A stretch of DNA of 64,000 nucleotides from Prevotellaceae bacterium (GTDB taxonomy: Bacteria; Bacteroidota; Bacteroidia; Bacteroidales; Bacteroidaceae), in NCBI GenBank assembly GCA_028723525.1, contig JAQYET010000069.1:1-64000 (forward strand), in the 5' to 3' direction. Each line of letters starts with the position of its first letter. The stretch's first letter is position 1. Below are positions 54,916 through 64,000 of the stretch, piece by piece. The notes under the pieces are model-generated. The model was not told the DNA's origin. It was given only the letters and a program-made list of their open reading frames with translations, and did no database searches. The translations under genes were made by a program, and so were the position numbers.

Positions 54916-56220
54916 TTATTGCTGTTTATCCCGCCTCAAATACTCTCCGCCTATTCTGCATCTGAGGCAGTCTTTCCTGTCGCAATATTCCTTTTTCAGT
55001 TGTATCAGAGCCTGACTGTCGCCGGCGTTGGTCACTTCCAGTCCGCACTCGCGCCACATTCTCGTTATATGATTGTTCTCTGCCCTCATCTCTTCGAGCA
55101 TCTGCATCGCCCTGTCGCAGAACAATTCTTTCTGCTTATGCCTGCCATAGGCGAAGAGTATCGGCACTGCGGTGTTGATAATGAGCAGGTTGAGTGATGC
55201 TGCAGTCAGCGACTTCTCTGCCTTTCCGCTGCTGCTGCCGAAGGTGTAGTGAGTCTCCCAGTAGGGCGTAACCCTCGTGCTGAGCATCGAGCGTATGTCT
55301 GCCGGTGTCTCACATTCCAGCAGTCGGCTGAGTTCAGAGCGTCGTTCGTGGTAGAGCAGTGCCAGTTGCGCGAGCCTTATGTGGGGGAAATTCTGCGGAC
55401 GCAGGCGTAGGAAACGCCACAATCCGGTGTCCATCGGCTGCAGCGAGAACTTACGCGAGAGATAGAGATATTCGTTGCGCAGGCTCTCGAAGTAACTGTC
55501 GGCAGCCGCCTTGTCGCCGTTGTCCCCGTTCATCGATGAGGGTTCGAGCAGTCCTGCCTGCCCCATGAAGAACGCTTCCACCTGAAAGAGGTCGTCGCGG
55601 TGGTGTCCCACTTGTGAGAGAGGTATGTTCTTCGCCCACGTTTCAAATGCGTCGCCGTTCACCCCGAAGCCGAAATTCCGCGCGAGAGTGATGAAATAGG
55701 CTGTCTCCCACGAGCCGCCAGCCTGTTCGAGCCGTTCCTTTATGGCGATTGTCTTTTGTTCGAGCCGCTCCGTCTGAAGCACTGTCAGCCAACCGTGCAT
55801 CATGAGTTGCGACAGCCCGGGCACGATCTTGTGGCATGGCGGGTATTTGTCTATGCTCAGCAGCTCGGCATAGTGCTCTCTGACATGCTGCGGAACTGAG
55901 AGTTGTATTTGCGGAATGATGTTACCCGAGGCAGTCGTCACGTCGCGGTCTGTTGTCTCTGCCACATGCAGTACCACGTTGTTGTAAGCCTTGTCGTGGT
56001 CGTGACCGTGGCGATACCAGTCTGATGCGCGGTCGTGTATCTCCACGTTGCCCACCCACAACGTGCCTCCCACCTTCACCTTTGCGTTGAAGAAGTCGGG
56101 ACCGGCGTTGCTGTTAGGCAGTCCGGGGTCAATCACTTCCACTCCTATTCCCCCCGTGGTGACCAATCCTTGCAGCGGAAACAACCTGTGTTTCCAGCAG
56201 TAATGCAGCAGTAACTCCAT
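54916..56220 (-). CDS. DUF2851-family protein
   Basis: A 434-residue protein starting MELLLHYCWKHRLFPLQGL. DUF2851 hallmarks are seen: VIDPGLPNSNAGPDFFNAKVKVGGTLWVGNVEIH and DWYRHGHDHDKAYNNVVLHV in the N-terminus, a helical middle, and a Cys-rich end CDRKDCLRCRIGGEYL. The function is unknown, but the family is nearly confined to Bacteroidetes. The D-x-E and H residues of the N-terminal part resemble a nuclease-like metal site, which I cannot confirm. A TAACTTTG -7 box precedes it. Confidence 0.88.
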   Translation of the reverse strand: MELLLHYCWKHRLFPLQGLVTTGGIGVEVIDPGLPNSNAGPDFFNAKVKVGGTLWVGNVEIHDRASDWYRHGHDHDKAYNNVVLHVAETTDRDVTTASGNIIPQIQLSVPQHVREHYAELLSIDKYPPCHKIVPGLSQLMMHGWLTVLQTERLEQKTIAIKERLEQAGGSWETAYFITLARNFGFGVNGDAFETWAKNIPLSQVGHHRDDLFQVEAFFMGQAGLLEPSSMNGDNGDKAAADSYFESLRNEYLYLSRKFSLQPMDTGLWRFLRLRPQNFPHIRLAQLALLYHERRSELSRLLECETPADIRSMLSTRVTPYWETHYTFGSSSGKAEKSLTAASLNLLIINTAVPILFAYGRHKQKELFCDRAMQMLEEMRAENNHITRMWRECGLEVTNAGDSQALIQLKKEYCDRKDCLRCRIGGEYLRRDKQQ

Positions 56221-56253
56221 CTAACCTTTTCCCTTTCTCGCGTTTACGTGACA

Positions 56254-56261
56254 CAAAGTTA
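56254..56261 (-). promoter_or_regulatory. Promoter -7 box of the DUF2851 gene
   Basis: TAACTTTG on the minus strand, 34 bp from the ATG. A TTG lies about 22 bp further upstream, slightly beyond the usual spacing. Confidence 0.4.
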
Positions 56262-56444
56262 CAAAAATTCTGCGTTTATCAGGCAAAAAGGCATAATGTT
56301 TTTTATACATAAAGATGAAAAGGGAAAAGGGGTGCCAAAGGTTTAACTTTTGACACACCATCTTTAAATGTTAAAAAAGGGGGGCACTTCAATCCGACAT
56401 CTACCGACTATTGCAAGAGAACTATCGGAGAAAAAAGAATCAAT

Positions 56445-56612
56445 TTATGAAGCCAAAAGACATGATAAAAGAAACAATTTAGTAATTTTGCACTTGCTTA
56501 TTGAAACCGCCGGTGATACTCCTATCTGCCGAGCAATGGCACTTATGCTGTCTTTTCTTTGTAGTCCCGGATAAATTGCGTATCTTTGCTCACGGGTTAA
56601 GTGATTATACAT
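56445..56612 (-). pseudogene. IS30 transposase N-terminal remnant
   Basis: A 55-codon frame from the ATG at 56610-56612. The first 40 residues (MYNHLTREQRYAIYPGLQ, SISAIARQIGVSP) are the IS30 helix-turn-helix, then the match is lost (CKITKLFLLSCLLAS) and a stop follows. The 5' leader is complete and parallels 624-790, but the catalytic domain is deleted. It is related to, not identical with, the element at 1-623. The region from 56262 to 56444 shows no other gene. Confidence 0.8.
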
Positions 56613-56691
56613 ATGCAATACAAAATTACTTAATCTTGGGGAGACTGCGGTCTCCCTTTCTTATTATTTGTATTGCCGGTTGGCATTTTGC

Positions 56692-56754
56692 CTCCCGAGG
56701 ATGTGCAGACAACCTTTCCGCTACGCTTCAAGAACATCTGCACATCCTCGGGAG
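56692..56754. repeat. Long inverted repeat in IS30 leader, copy B
   Basis: Perfect 18-bp arms (56692-56709 and 56737-56754) enclose a 27-nt loop with CGCTACGCTTC. The loop and the preceding TTTGTATTGCCGGTTG are shared with copy A (701-764). The UUCG-type hairpin seen before the first IS30 also recurs here at about 56639-56656, with a TGCG loop. Confidence 0.75.
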
Positions 56755-56854
56755 TGATTCCTCTCTATATGTAAAATTGTGCACTTCTATATTGAATGTT
56801 TACTCTTCTGTCGGTTATCTTCTCCGGCCTCTTCGTTACCATTCGGAGAATAGA

Positions 56855-57271
56855 CTAACGATTTGGTAACGGAACTTCTGCATAAATCCACATCCTCTGC
56901 AACTTATCTATCACCAACAAGTCTGCCGGCAGCCATTTCACACAGCTCAACTCATCTTTTGATAACCAGCGAGCAGCCTCGTGCTCATTCAGATGAAGCG
57001 ACTCCGATGATAAGGAACAGAGGTAGCAGTGCATCGTCAAATGGAACTTTGGATAGTCATACTCCACCGTGCAGAGATACTCATCAATGCTAATCTCTGC
57101 AGACAGTTCTTCGCTGATTTCTCGTTTCAACGCCTCTACCGGAGTTTCTCCTGCCTCCATCTTTCCACCGGGGAACTCCCACCAATCCTTCCAATCGCCA
57201 TAGCCTCGCTGGGTAACGAACACCTTGTCGGCTTTACATATAACAGCCGCAACCACCTCTATTCGTTTCAT
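56855..57271 (-). CDS. NUDIX hydrolase, MutT-like
   Basis: About 138 residues from MKRIEVVAAVI at 57271; ATGs at 57277 and 57286 are alternatives that overlap the preceding gene. The NUDIX box is GGKMEAGETPVEALKREISEEL, preceded by QRGYGDWKDWWEFP, as in 8-oxo-dGTP/(deoxy)nucleoside triphosphate pyrophosphatases. It follows the helicase-DUF3427 gene with overlapping or adjacent stop and start, so the pair is expressed together. Cleaning of damaged nucleotides is the standard role; in this pairing it could process a nucleotide signal or substrate. Confidence 0.9.
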   Translation of the reverse strand: MKRIEVVAAVICKADKVFVTQRGYGDWKDWWEFPGGKMEAGETPVEALKREISEELSAEISIDEYLCTVEYDYPKFHLTMHCYLCSLSSESLHLNEHEAARWLSKDELSCVKWLPADLLVIDKLQRMWIYAEVPLPNR

Positions 57272-57273
57272 TG

Positions 57274-60043
57274 TCATGCTGTCCATTTGAAATCCTCCAT
57301 GAGTTCGTCTGATATGGGAGAGTCCATGCGTATGTCGTAAAGTATAGAACCATTTGTAGTGGCATCCTTGCGAGGGTTGTGTAGTTGCCCCGTTCCGACG
57401 AAAGTAAAAGGCAAGGTGATGCCATTTTCCGACTCCACCTTACGTACAAACACAAATGCCTGCTTGCTCTTTTGTTGTATGTGCTCCTCTTTTGCAGATA
57501 TCTTGGCAACGCTCTCCCATTGGAATGTGGAATTATCAATGAACTTGTTCTTATAGTTTAGGTGTTCCTGAACAGAAACGTCTTTCTTCAGTCCGGCAAA
57601 GATATACATATTCCCATTCTTGTAGTAGGTGCCTAACTGGTTATGCTTAGGATTTTCCAAAATCTTCAACAACGCTTGGTCTTGACGATAATCTTGATAA
57701 AGCAAGAAGCCGTCTTCGTCATTATATCTGACAGCATACTGTGACAAACCATACTCAATCAGGTCTGATATGAACTCGATAAATTCATTGTCAACGCCGC
57801 AACGAAAAAAAATGTCACCATCTGATTGTAGAATTACTCCACCCTCACTCATAAACCTGAGAGCATGGTCTAACTGCTCATCCGTATAACCCGCAATTTC
57901 TTTTGCAATGGTTTGACGAATAGCATTTTTCGATGTGATACCATTGAGCAAAAAGCTTCACCACAAAAAATTCGTGTCTGCGAACCAATGGTAAGAGGTT
58001 TGAAATGTAGTTGATAGCCGTGACCTGCTCTTCTGTAAACAAAGGCACGTCTTCTCCTATACCCTTTAAGAAGCCGTAGTATGAATCGGTTTTCTTGTTT
58101 TCAATCTTTATCTTCATGAACTTCAACAGGTTCGGCGCATAGTCACTATTCACGTAGTCCATGTGCTTAGGGTATGTCGGTGTTTTCAGATAACTCTTAA
58201 AGTTCTGATAGTCCTTCTTCAAATATCTAATATTGTTGAAGTTCTCATTGTCTATATGGTGTAAGATTTCCTCCTTAGATAAATCATCGATATGTATTTT
58301 AACACCAAAATCTTCCAGTCCAAGGGTTTGGAAGTCTTCCCTAACCATAGTTTTAAGCAGTTTCTTTTCTATGATATACCCTTTTGATAAACTGCCAAGA
58401 GCCAATGCGATATGTACGCTTCGCTTATAGCTGTTGCCGATAAAATCGAGAATGGTTACATAACTCTTGTTCTCATATTTACGCAATCCACGTCCCAACT
58501 GCTGAATAAATATGGTACTCGATTCGGTAGGACGAAGGAACAGAACCATGTTTACACCCGGAATATCTACACCCTCGTTCAAAATATCAACAGCAAAGAG
58601 TATTTCCAAGTCTTTACTTTCACTTTGCAGGTCGTTGTAAGCCCGTATGCGCTCTCCTATTTTGTTTTTTCCGCTGAGGAATGCTGTGTGGTAATACTCG
58701 CCCATGTTGTCAGCCATCATCCGTGCATGTTGAATATTACGACAGAAAGCCAGTGCTTTCAGTTTCTGACCTCGCAGACGATGATTTTCAATCTGCTGGT
58801 AAATAAACTCGCAGTTATCCACATTTGAAAGTTGTGCGACAAGGCGTCGCTCGTCAGCATCGCTCAATCCATAGTCCACCAATTCGTCACGGATGCCATA
58901 ATAGTGGAAAGGCACAATCAAATCGTTAATGATAGCATCTCTCAACCGCAGTTCGTAAGGAATGTTGTTTCCGAAAAGTTCCACCACATCCTTATTGTCC
59001 ATACGGTTTTCTGTGGCTGTAAGACCGAGCAAAAATTCCGGTTCGAAGTAGTCGATTATCTGGCGATAAGTGTTTGCAACAGCGTGGTGGCACTCGTCTA
59101 TGATAACATAATCGAACTCTTTCTTGTCAAACAGTTCCAATGAGCGACACATTGAGACATTTGTTGAGAAAATAAAGTCGGCCTCAAGTTCTTTTGCCTC
59201 TCCGGAATACATACCGCACGTCTTAATGCCTCCAAACACACCTTGGAATGTTTCCAACGATTTGCGCAGTATAGAGCCTTCGTGCACAACATATAACAAC
59301 CTGTCTGGAGCGAAATTAAAAGCATCAAATGCGGCAAGGAATGTCTTTCCCGAACCGGTGGCTGAGACCACAAGCGAGCGATTTACGCCTATGGCTCTGT
59401 TGCGATTTAACTCTTTCAAAGCTCTGCGTTGCATGTAGTTTGGCACCATTTTCTGTTCCGCTGGGTCATAGTCCATATCCCAACGCTCAATGGCAAAGTT
59501 TATCTTCTGTGCGTATAGGTTTATTCGTTCCTGTGTGAGTTCGAGAGTTTTATCCCATAGGGCGTCAAACTCATTGCAAGCACTACGATAAGTGTTATCC
59601 TCTTTTTGACAGTCAACAACGAGGTCCCATTCTATGTTTTTAAGTAAAGCATATCGGGTAATATTTGACGAACCCACAATCAGTTCGCAGCGGTCTTCAA
59701 ATTCAAACAGATAACCTTTGGTGTGAAATCCATTGTTGGAGTAATTCTTCTCGTCGTAGAAGCACTCATCGTCAAGATGACAATCAAAATTCTCTAACGT
59801 AAGAGCCAGTTTTAAGAAGAAGTTCAGGGACTCCACATCAGTGAAATTCTGATAAGTTGACGTTATAAGTTTGCCCTTTGCTCCGCGTTCCAAGGCAGAC
59901 TTGATGTCATTAGCCAGCAATACCAATCCCGCTTTCTTGATAAAACTCACAGAAAAGCAGAAACTTTTGCAAGTCCTCAGGTTTATCTGTATGGTTGCAA
60001 GGAACGTTGTATCTGTATAATTGGTTAGAAATCGGGATTTCAT
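57274..60043 (-). pseudogene. PLD-nuclease/SF2-helicase/DUF3427 protein, frameshifted
   Basis: The first frame (57878-60043) encodes an N-terminal phospholipase-D-like domain (HKD signature FHTKGYLF with GSSNIT near residues 115-140) and an SF2 helicase: VVSATGSGKTFL, VIIDECHHAV, LGLTATENRMD and QQLGRGLRKYENK. At its end the frame drifts into KLFAQWYHIEK. The next frame carries on with LLNGITSKNAIRQTIAKEI and the DUF3427 C-terminus (QLGTYYKNGNMYIFAGLKK ... PFTFVGTGQLHNPRKDA). A fifth T in a coding-strand T tract (57950-57954) causes the shift. Restored length is about 920 residues. Such proteins are linked to DNA repair or phage defence. Confidence 0.85.
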
Positions 60044-60182
60044 ATACCTTTATTATTCTTTTAATCCAAGTTTCTTTATTGGTGACTTAATGGCACCGGT
60101 GCGGCTTATTATCTTTTGAATAATCACACCTACTTGCTCTCTTATAAGATTGGAGGTGGTTATATAATGTAAAGAAAGAGGT

Positions 60183-60232
60183 AAAGAAATCGAGTCTGCA
60201 CTGCCTTAGCAGTCCGACTCGATTTCTTTTTG
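60183..60232. terminator. Terminator of the last gene
   Basis: A perfect 14-bp stem (60183-60196 with 60216-60229; outer AAAGAAATCG/CGATTTCTTT) and a T run on the plus strand, A run on the other. The 60044-60289 gap holds nothing else recognisable. Confidence 0.75.
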
Positions 60233-60289
60233 AGCCATTTATGAATGGCGGATTGTCATTCCATGTTTATCTTCCGGGGTGTGGTCGGG

Positions 60290-63200
60290 TTATTTCAGAA
60301 CGACCTTCTTTCCCTTGATGATATACACTTGACCACGCTTCAAGTTGCGCGTGTCACCATTTGAGTTCACAAGGCGTCCGCTGAGGTCATAAACATTCTC
60401 GCCTGCGAGTTCGTCGGCAGATACAGAGTCGATGCCCGATACCGGTCCATTCTCCTCTTCCATGTATATGTCATACTCTCTGTCTTTCTCGAGCGGCAGC
60501 AGGTTTACTCTTTCGCTCAAGTAGCCTTCCTTAATTGCTACGAGCCAGAACCTCTCTGTTGTGTTCTCAATGATAAACTCATATTTACCGTCTTCACCGG
60601 TATAGATTGACGGAGAGTTAACATTGTTTATCGAGTAGAACATCTCTACGCCGCTTATCGGCTCGTTGGTTTTCTCGTTTCTCACCACTCCGTAAATCCT
60701 CTTTGCGAGCGTTTCGAGAGCAATGTTCTTCTCAACGTCGGCTGCGACAGCCGTCAATTCTGCCTCGGCATCGGCAAACTTGTCTGCCGTAACCGTAATC
60801 TTATAGTCGGCATCAAGCATTCTCACCTTGAAACTATACTTGCCATCCTCTGCGGTGGTTGCCGTTGCCACAACCTTTCCGGCAGCATCCAGCAGCGTCA
60901 CCGTGGCACCCGATACGGCACTTTCGTCGCGTGCAGAAGTGATTGTACCGCTAATGGTGGCAGCCTTGCGCAATGCAACGTCATTCACCGGATTTGTCTT
61001 AACGTTTCCAATGAAGATGTTTCTGAGTTCATAGTCCTCGGTAGCCTCAACCTCAAGGGAGTAGTCCTCAAGTTGGAGCTGCTTCACCACGATGTCGTAC
61101 TTACCGTCATCGCCTGTTGTACCGGTGTACAGAACCTCGCCGCTCTTGAATTTCACAGAAGCACCTGCCAGCGGCTGTGTTGTGACAGCATCGGTTACGG
61201 TTCCCGTTACGTTTGCTCCCACTGCAACAAAGAAGTAAGCCACAGGAGTATTTGTACTTATGGTAGTTCCCAATGCTTCAGGAGCGGTGTAGTCGTTCCT
61301 GCCCACATAAGCCGTAGAATAGTCATTGTCGTAAGCGAAAGCGTTAACGTTTACATATTCAGAAGCCGATTTTTCAACAATCAGTCTCACGCTGCTAACA
61401 CCGTCGTTTACTATAGGATTATCGCTTAGGTCGATTTCTACCTCCACGAGATACGGGTTGGCAGGACTGATACCTTCGGGTGAGATGTTCTCGTAGGTCT
61501 TGTCAATCAAGGCGTGGGTCATGGTTTCCTTTGCAGCAGTCTTTTCTTCTGCCGTCATCGACTTTATGCTTCCTTCCGATTTTCCAACCCATGCGTTCAC
61601 GGTGAAGTTAACGTTAGCCTTCGGCGACGACGACCACAACTTATACATAATCTTGTTTATCGAGCCTCCTACGGGCACACCATACTTCTCCAGCATCTCC
61701 GGAGTGTAGTATATATCGGCAGCCGAATTGTTGTAATAGAGGTTAAGCGGAGCCTCATTATACTTTAATGTGCTGTCGCATACCTGTATTATTCCGCCCG
61801 CGTTTTCAGGCTTTATCACGATGTCCTTGGTCTCGCTCACTGTGGTGTTTTCGCCCTGAACAAACTCGATGTATGCCGGGAACGTGCCCTCAGCGTGCGG
61901 TGTGAACCTGAATGTGAAGTCTGCGCTTTCGCCCTTCTTCACCTCCACAGCCTCTGCTTCATCCACTACCTTGTTGTCAACGTAGAGCTTCGCCGTGTAG
62001 CTTCCTGCTCCGAAGTCGTTCAAGGTGTAGTTAGCGGCTTTTGCCTTAACCTTTGTGGCGAAATTCACCATGCCTTCCTGCGGGATGTCGGCAGTATCGA
62101 TGAACAATCCCTTAGCCACTTCGAGCTGAATGTCATTGTTCTCAATAGAGCCACCGCTCAGGCTAAGCATCTTCTTAGACGGAGCATATCCCTCTGCATG
62201 AGCTACGAGTTCGTATTCATATCCCGGCTTCATTATGTTCAGTGAGTACTTGCCCTCGCTGTCTGTCTTGGCAGAATACATCACGTCGCCGGAAGCAGCC
62301 TTAACTTCTGCCCCGCCTATAGCCTGTCCGCTCACCTTGTCGGTGACGACGCCGCTCACGGTCGGTGCTTCGGCATCAATTCCTAAGTAAGCCACCGGGA
62401 GATAGTTAGGCTCTGTGGAGTATCCTGAAAGTGACAGCAGACTCCACCCCGCATTGTCCAGTTCAGAACTGTCAACACCTCTGCGTATCGACCTTGCCGT
62501 CGGACTCGTGCTGCATCCGAAACCTGCGCTCATGTTATAAGTGTCGGCAACGTTGCGCAGGTTGACAACGAGGTTTCCGCCCTGATAAACGTAAGGCTCG
62601 GTGAATGTGAACACCACAAGAACCTCGTTAGCGTCGGAACCTGCAGTCTGGTTAAGCGTCACTTTGCCGTCGAACACCTTCGTGAGCAGATTTTTATCTA
62701 TCGGAGTATATGGCACTGCATATTGGTCATTGGTCGTTTCTCCGATCCACAACTGTGCATCATATTCTATGTTGCCGGTCTTGGTGTTGTATCCGCGATA
62801 TGTTATGCTCTTGATCTTGGTGCCCTTGGCAATGCCTTCGAAGTCGGTGGGCAGGTATATCGTCTGCGACTCGCTCTTCTTGTAGTAAGTTCCGAACGGA
62901 CCGTAGTAGCTCTTGACCGTTGCAGGACCGCCCGCTTCAATTTCAGCAACAAACATTTCTTCTGCAATGGTAACGCTCGTCTCGGCAGAAACAGCCTCGT
63001 TGCCGTCGGCAAACACGAACTTCACCACGGCATTGAACGTTCCTGCGGTGTGCGGTGTAACATCGATGTTGATGTCGGTGTTGGCTCCTGCCGGCAGTTT
63101 AACGCCCGGCATTTCCTTCACCACTTCATCTCCGAACATCACCTTTATCACGTAGTCTTCGCCGTTTTCAGGTCTGCCGAGCAAGTTTGTTGCCCTCACC

Positions 63201-64000
63201 TGAATAAGCATTTTGCTGTTCACCGTGCCTGTTTCCGGCACAGAAGCCTTCACGCTCACGTCGTGAGGCACGTCAACCTTAGTTCCTCCGAGGATGTTGT
63301 CCACGAACACCTGCTTGTTGTTTCCTCCCTCGAAAGCCACATACCACTTTCCTGCCGGGATGTTGTTTATAGTGTAGCGCAGGAATGCCCTGCCATATTT
63401 CGGAGCGTACTCATTAGAGAACATATCCTCTGCAGCCGTTCCTTCGTCGGTGCTCAGCGTGCGCACGAGGTTCCAGTTGGTACGGTCGTCAGAGTAGTAC
63501 ACCTTCAGTTCGGCGTTGGTGGTGTAGTAGCGTGCTGCCTCGAAACTGAATGTCTCGCCGTCGGCAAGTTCTATCTGCGGAGTGATAAGTTTGAAAGGAC
63601 CCTTCGCTTTTTCCGATGCGTCGGTCTTCAGGAAGGCATTTCTGTTGTTGCCCGGGTATCCGGCCTCGTTGGTGTTGTTTGTAATCCAACCATAGGTGAA
63701 GTATCCGTCTTCAATTCTTTCGGCAATCATGCCATTTGAGGAGTCGTCGCTCTCGAAGTTGACGAAGAACTTGCCGGCTTCGGCAATCATTGCTTTCACC
63801 TTGAGGGTGAAGTCTCCGGCGTTGCTCTTTATCACGAAGTCGCCCTCTTTCATTCCCGTTCCATCAGTCGTTGAGATGTTGAACGCCGCACTGCCGTGTG
63901 CCTGAATTTCCTGTGCAACGAGCGTGGTGGAGAAGCCTGCAGGCACTGTCACTCCTGTGATTTGCAGCGGTGCGCCGCCGGCGTTGTTCACCATCATCTC
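60290..64000 (-). CDS. Giant T9SS-type secreted protein, N-terminus outside window
   Basis: At least 1237 residues, open to the window edge. From the visible N-terminal side come an Ig-like part, a choice-of-anchor/adhesin domain (FETDDSS-type acidic loops, ETFSFEAARYYTTNAELKVYYSDDRTNW shortened here in function), CARDB-like stretches (VKASVPETGTVNSKMLIQV), and then four carboxypeptidase-regulatory-like repeats (SGVVTDKVSGQAIGGAEV, TGTVTDAVTTQPLAGASV, ISGTITSARDESAVSGATV, YGVVRNEKTNEPISGVEM). The end (ENVYDLSGRLVNSNGD ... RGQVYIIKGKKVVLK) is a T9SS type A signal. Probably a surface protein; no catalytic domain is seen in this part. Confidence 0.83.
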   Translation of the reverse strand, partial: EMMVNNAGGAPLQITGVTVPAGFSTTLVAQEIQAHGSAAFNISTTDGTGMKEGDFVIKSNAGDFTLKVKAMIAEAGKFFVNFESDDSSNGMIAERIEDGYFTYGWITNNTNEAGYPGNNRNAFLKTDASEKAKGPFKLITPQIELADGETFSFEAARYYTTNAELKVYYSDDRTNWNLVRTLSTDEGTAAEDMFSNEYAPKYGRAFLRYTINNIPAGKWYVAFEGGNNKQVFVDNILGGTKVDVPHDVSVKASVPETGTVNSKMLIQVRATNLLGRPENGEDYVIKVMFGDEVVKEMPGVKLPAGANTDINIDVTPHTAGTFNAVVKFVFADGNEAVSAETSVTIAEEMFVAEIEAGGPATVKSYYGPFGTYYKKSESQTIYLPTDFEGIAKGTKIKSITYRGYNTKTGNIEYDAQLWIGETTNDQYAVPYTPIDKNLLTKVFDGKVTLNQTAGSDANEVLVVFTFTEPYVYQGGNLVVNLRNVADTYNMSAGFGCSTSPTARSIRRGVDSSELDNAGWSLLSLSGYSTEPNYLPVAYLGIDAEAPTVSGVVTDKVSGQAIGGAEVKAASGDVMYSAKTDSEGKYSLNIMKPGYEYELVAHAEGYAPSKKMLSLSGGSIENNDIQLEVAKGLFIDTADIPQEGMVNFATKVKAKAANYTLNDFGAGSYTAKLYVDNKVVDEAEAVEVKKGESADFTFRFTPHAEGTFPAYIEFVQGENTTVSETKDIVIKPENAGGIIQVCDSTLKYNEAPLNLYYNNSAADIYYTPEMLEKYGVPVGGSINKIMYKLWSSSPKANVNFTVNAWVGKSEGSIKSMTAEEKTAAKETMTHALIDKTYENISPEGISPANPYLVEVEIDLSDNPIVNDGVSSVRLIVEKSASEYVNVNAFAYDNDYSTAYVGRNDYTAPEALGTTISTNTPVAYFFVAVGANVTGTVTDAVTTQPLAGASVKFKSGEVLYTGTTGDDGKYDIVVKQLQLEDYSLEVEATEDYELRNIFIGNVKTNPVNDVALRKAATISGTITSARDESAVSGATVTLLDAAGKVVATATTAEDGKYSFKVRMLDADYKITVTADKFADAEAELTAVAADVEKNIALETLAKRIYGVVRNEKTNEPISGVEMFYSINNVNSPSIYTGEDGKYEFIIENTTERFWLVAIKEGYLSERVNLLPLEKDREYDIYMEEENGPVSGIDSVSADELAGENVYDLSGRLVNSNGDTRNLKRGQVYIIKGKKVVLK

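Noticed and set aside
56692..56754. Intrinsic terminator
   Set aside because: The stem is longer than terminators here, its loop is conserved with copy A, and no T run follows the right arm.

Overview
The window looks like a chromosomal segment of a Prevotella-like member of the Bacteroidales. Four observations point that way: promoters of the Bacteroidetes form (TTG or TTTG, about 20 bp, TAnnTTTG) instead of sigma-70 boxes; few strong Shine-Dalgarno sites; several large secreted proteins ending in a type IX secretion C-terminal signal; and typical genes of the group (S46 dipeptidyl-peptidase, DUF2851, DUF3853, DUF4374, M28 glutaminyl cyclase, a TonB receptor with a carboxypeptidase-like plug extension).

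Positions 1-7680 are an integrated, decaying mobile element. It carries an IS30-type transposase cut by the window edge, a primase/helicase broken by a frameshift and by the IS, a DUF3853 helix-turn-helix protein, an unknown 420-residue protein, a tyrosine integrase with a long hairpin-rich leader, a 50-residue Ogr/Delta-like zinc finger, and a complete tripartite hipB-hipS-hipT toxin-antitoxin operon. It ends at the 3' half of a tRNA-Met (CAU loop), the expected scar of integration into a tRNA gene.

Positions 8300-21500 form an envelope and probable iron/siderophore region. A TonB receptor, a DUF4374 surface lipoprotein and a small membrane protein come first. They are followed by a TetR regulator, two half-size ABC transporters resembling IrtA/IrtB and YbtP/YbtQ, an MMPL-type RND protein, a LolA-like periplasmic protein and a DUF1302-like barrel. 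Both blocks begin just after a GCGCAC...GTGCGC terminator and share a GGTGTTCATT half-site.

Positions 21700-30700 hold tRNA-Asn, an S41 protease, a Crp/Fnr regulator, dinD, hcp with a clear 16-bp palindrome near -43, a small autoregulated winged-helix/membrane-protein pair, a frameshifted secreted protein and a galactofuranosyltransferase-like gene. Positions 30900-49700 are mostly core functions: DPP7-like peptidase, flippase, nucleoside-gate protein, Fur, OPT transporter, a zinc-site-poor Sir2, a 1211-residue T9SS-type protein, three tandem FKBP isomerases, Lrp, a class I amidotransferase/M19 dipeptidase fusion and a glutaminyl cyclase.

Positions 49700-60100 mix housekeeping genes (dusB, dprA, thioesterase, DUF2851) with defence-like genes: a type II restriction-modification pair and a PLD-nuclease/SF2-helicase/DUF3427 gene coupled to a NUDIX hydrolase. 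The methyltransferase and the helicase are each broken by one extra base in a T5 tract. An IS30 remnant lies between. The window ends inside another giant T9SS-type protein.

Three separate intergenic regions (27.3, 43.5 and 54.4 kb) each hold exactly four copies of a 22-bp unit with a TCGGCGA/TCGCCGA core. This is the most unusual non-coding structure found here.
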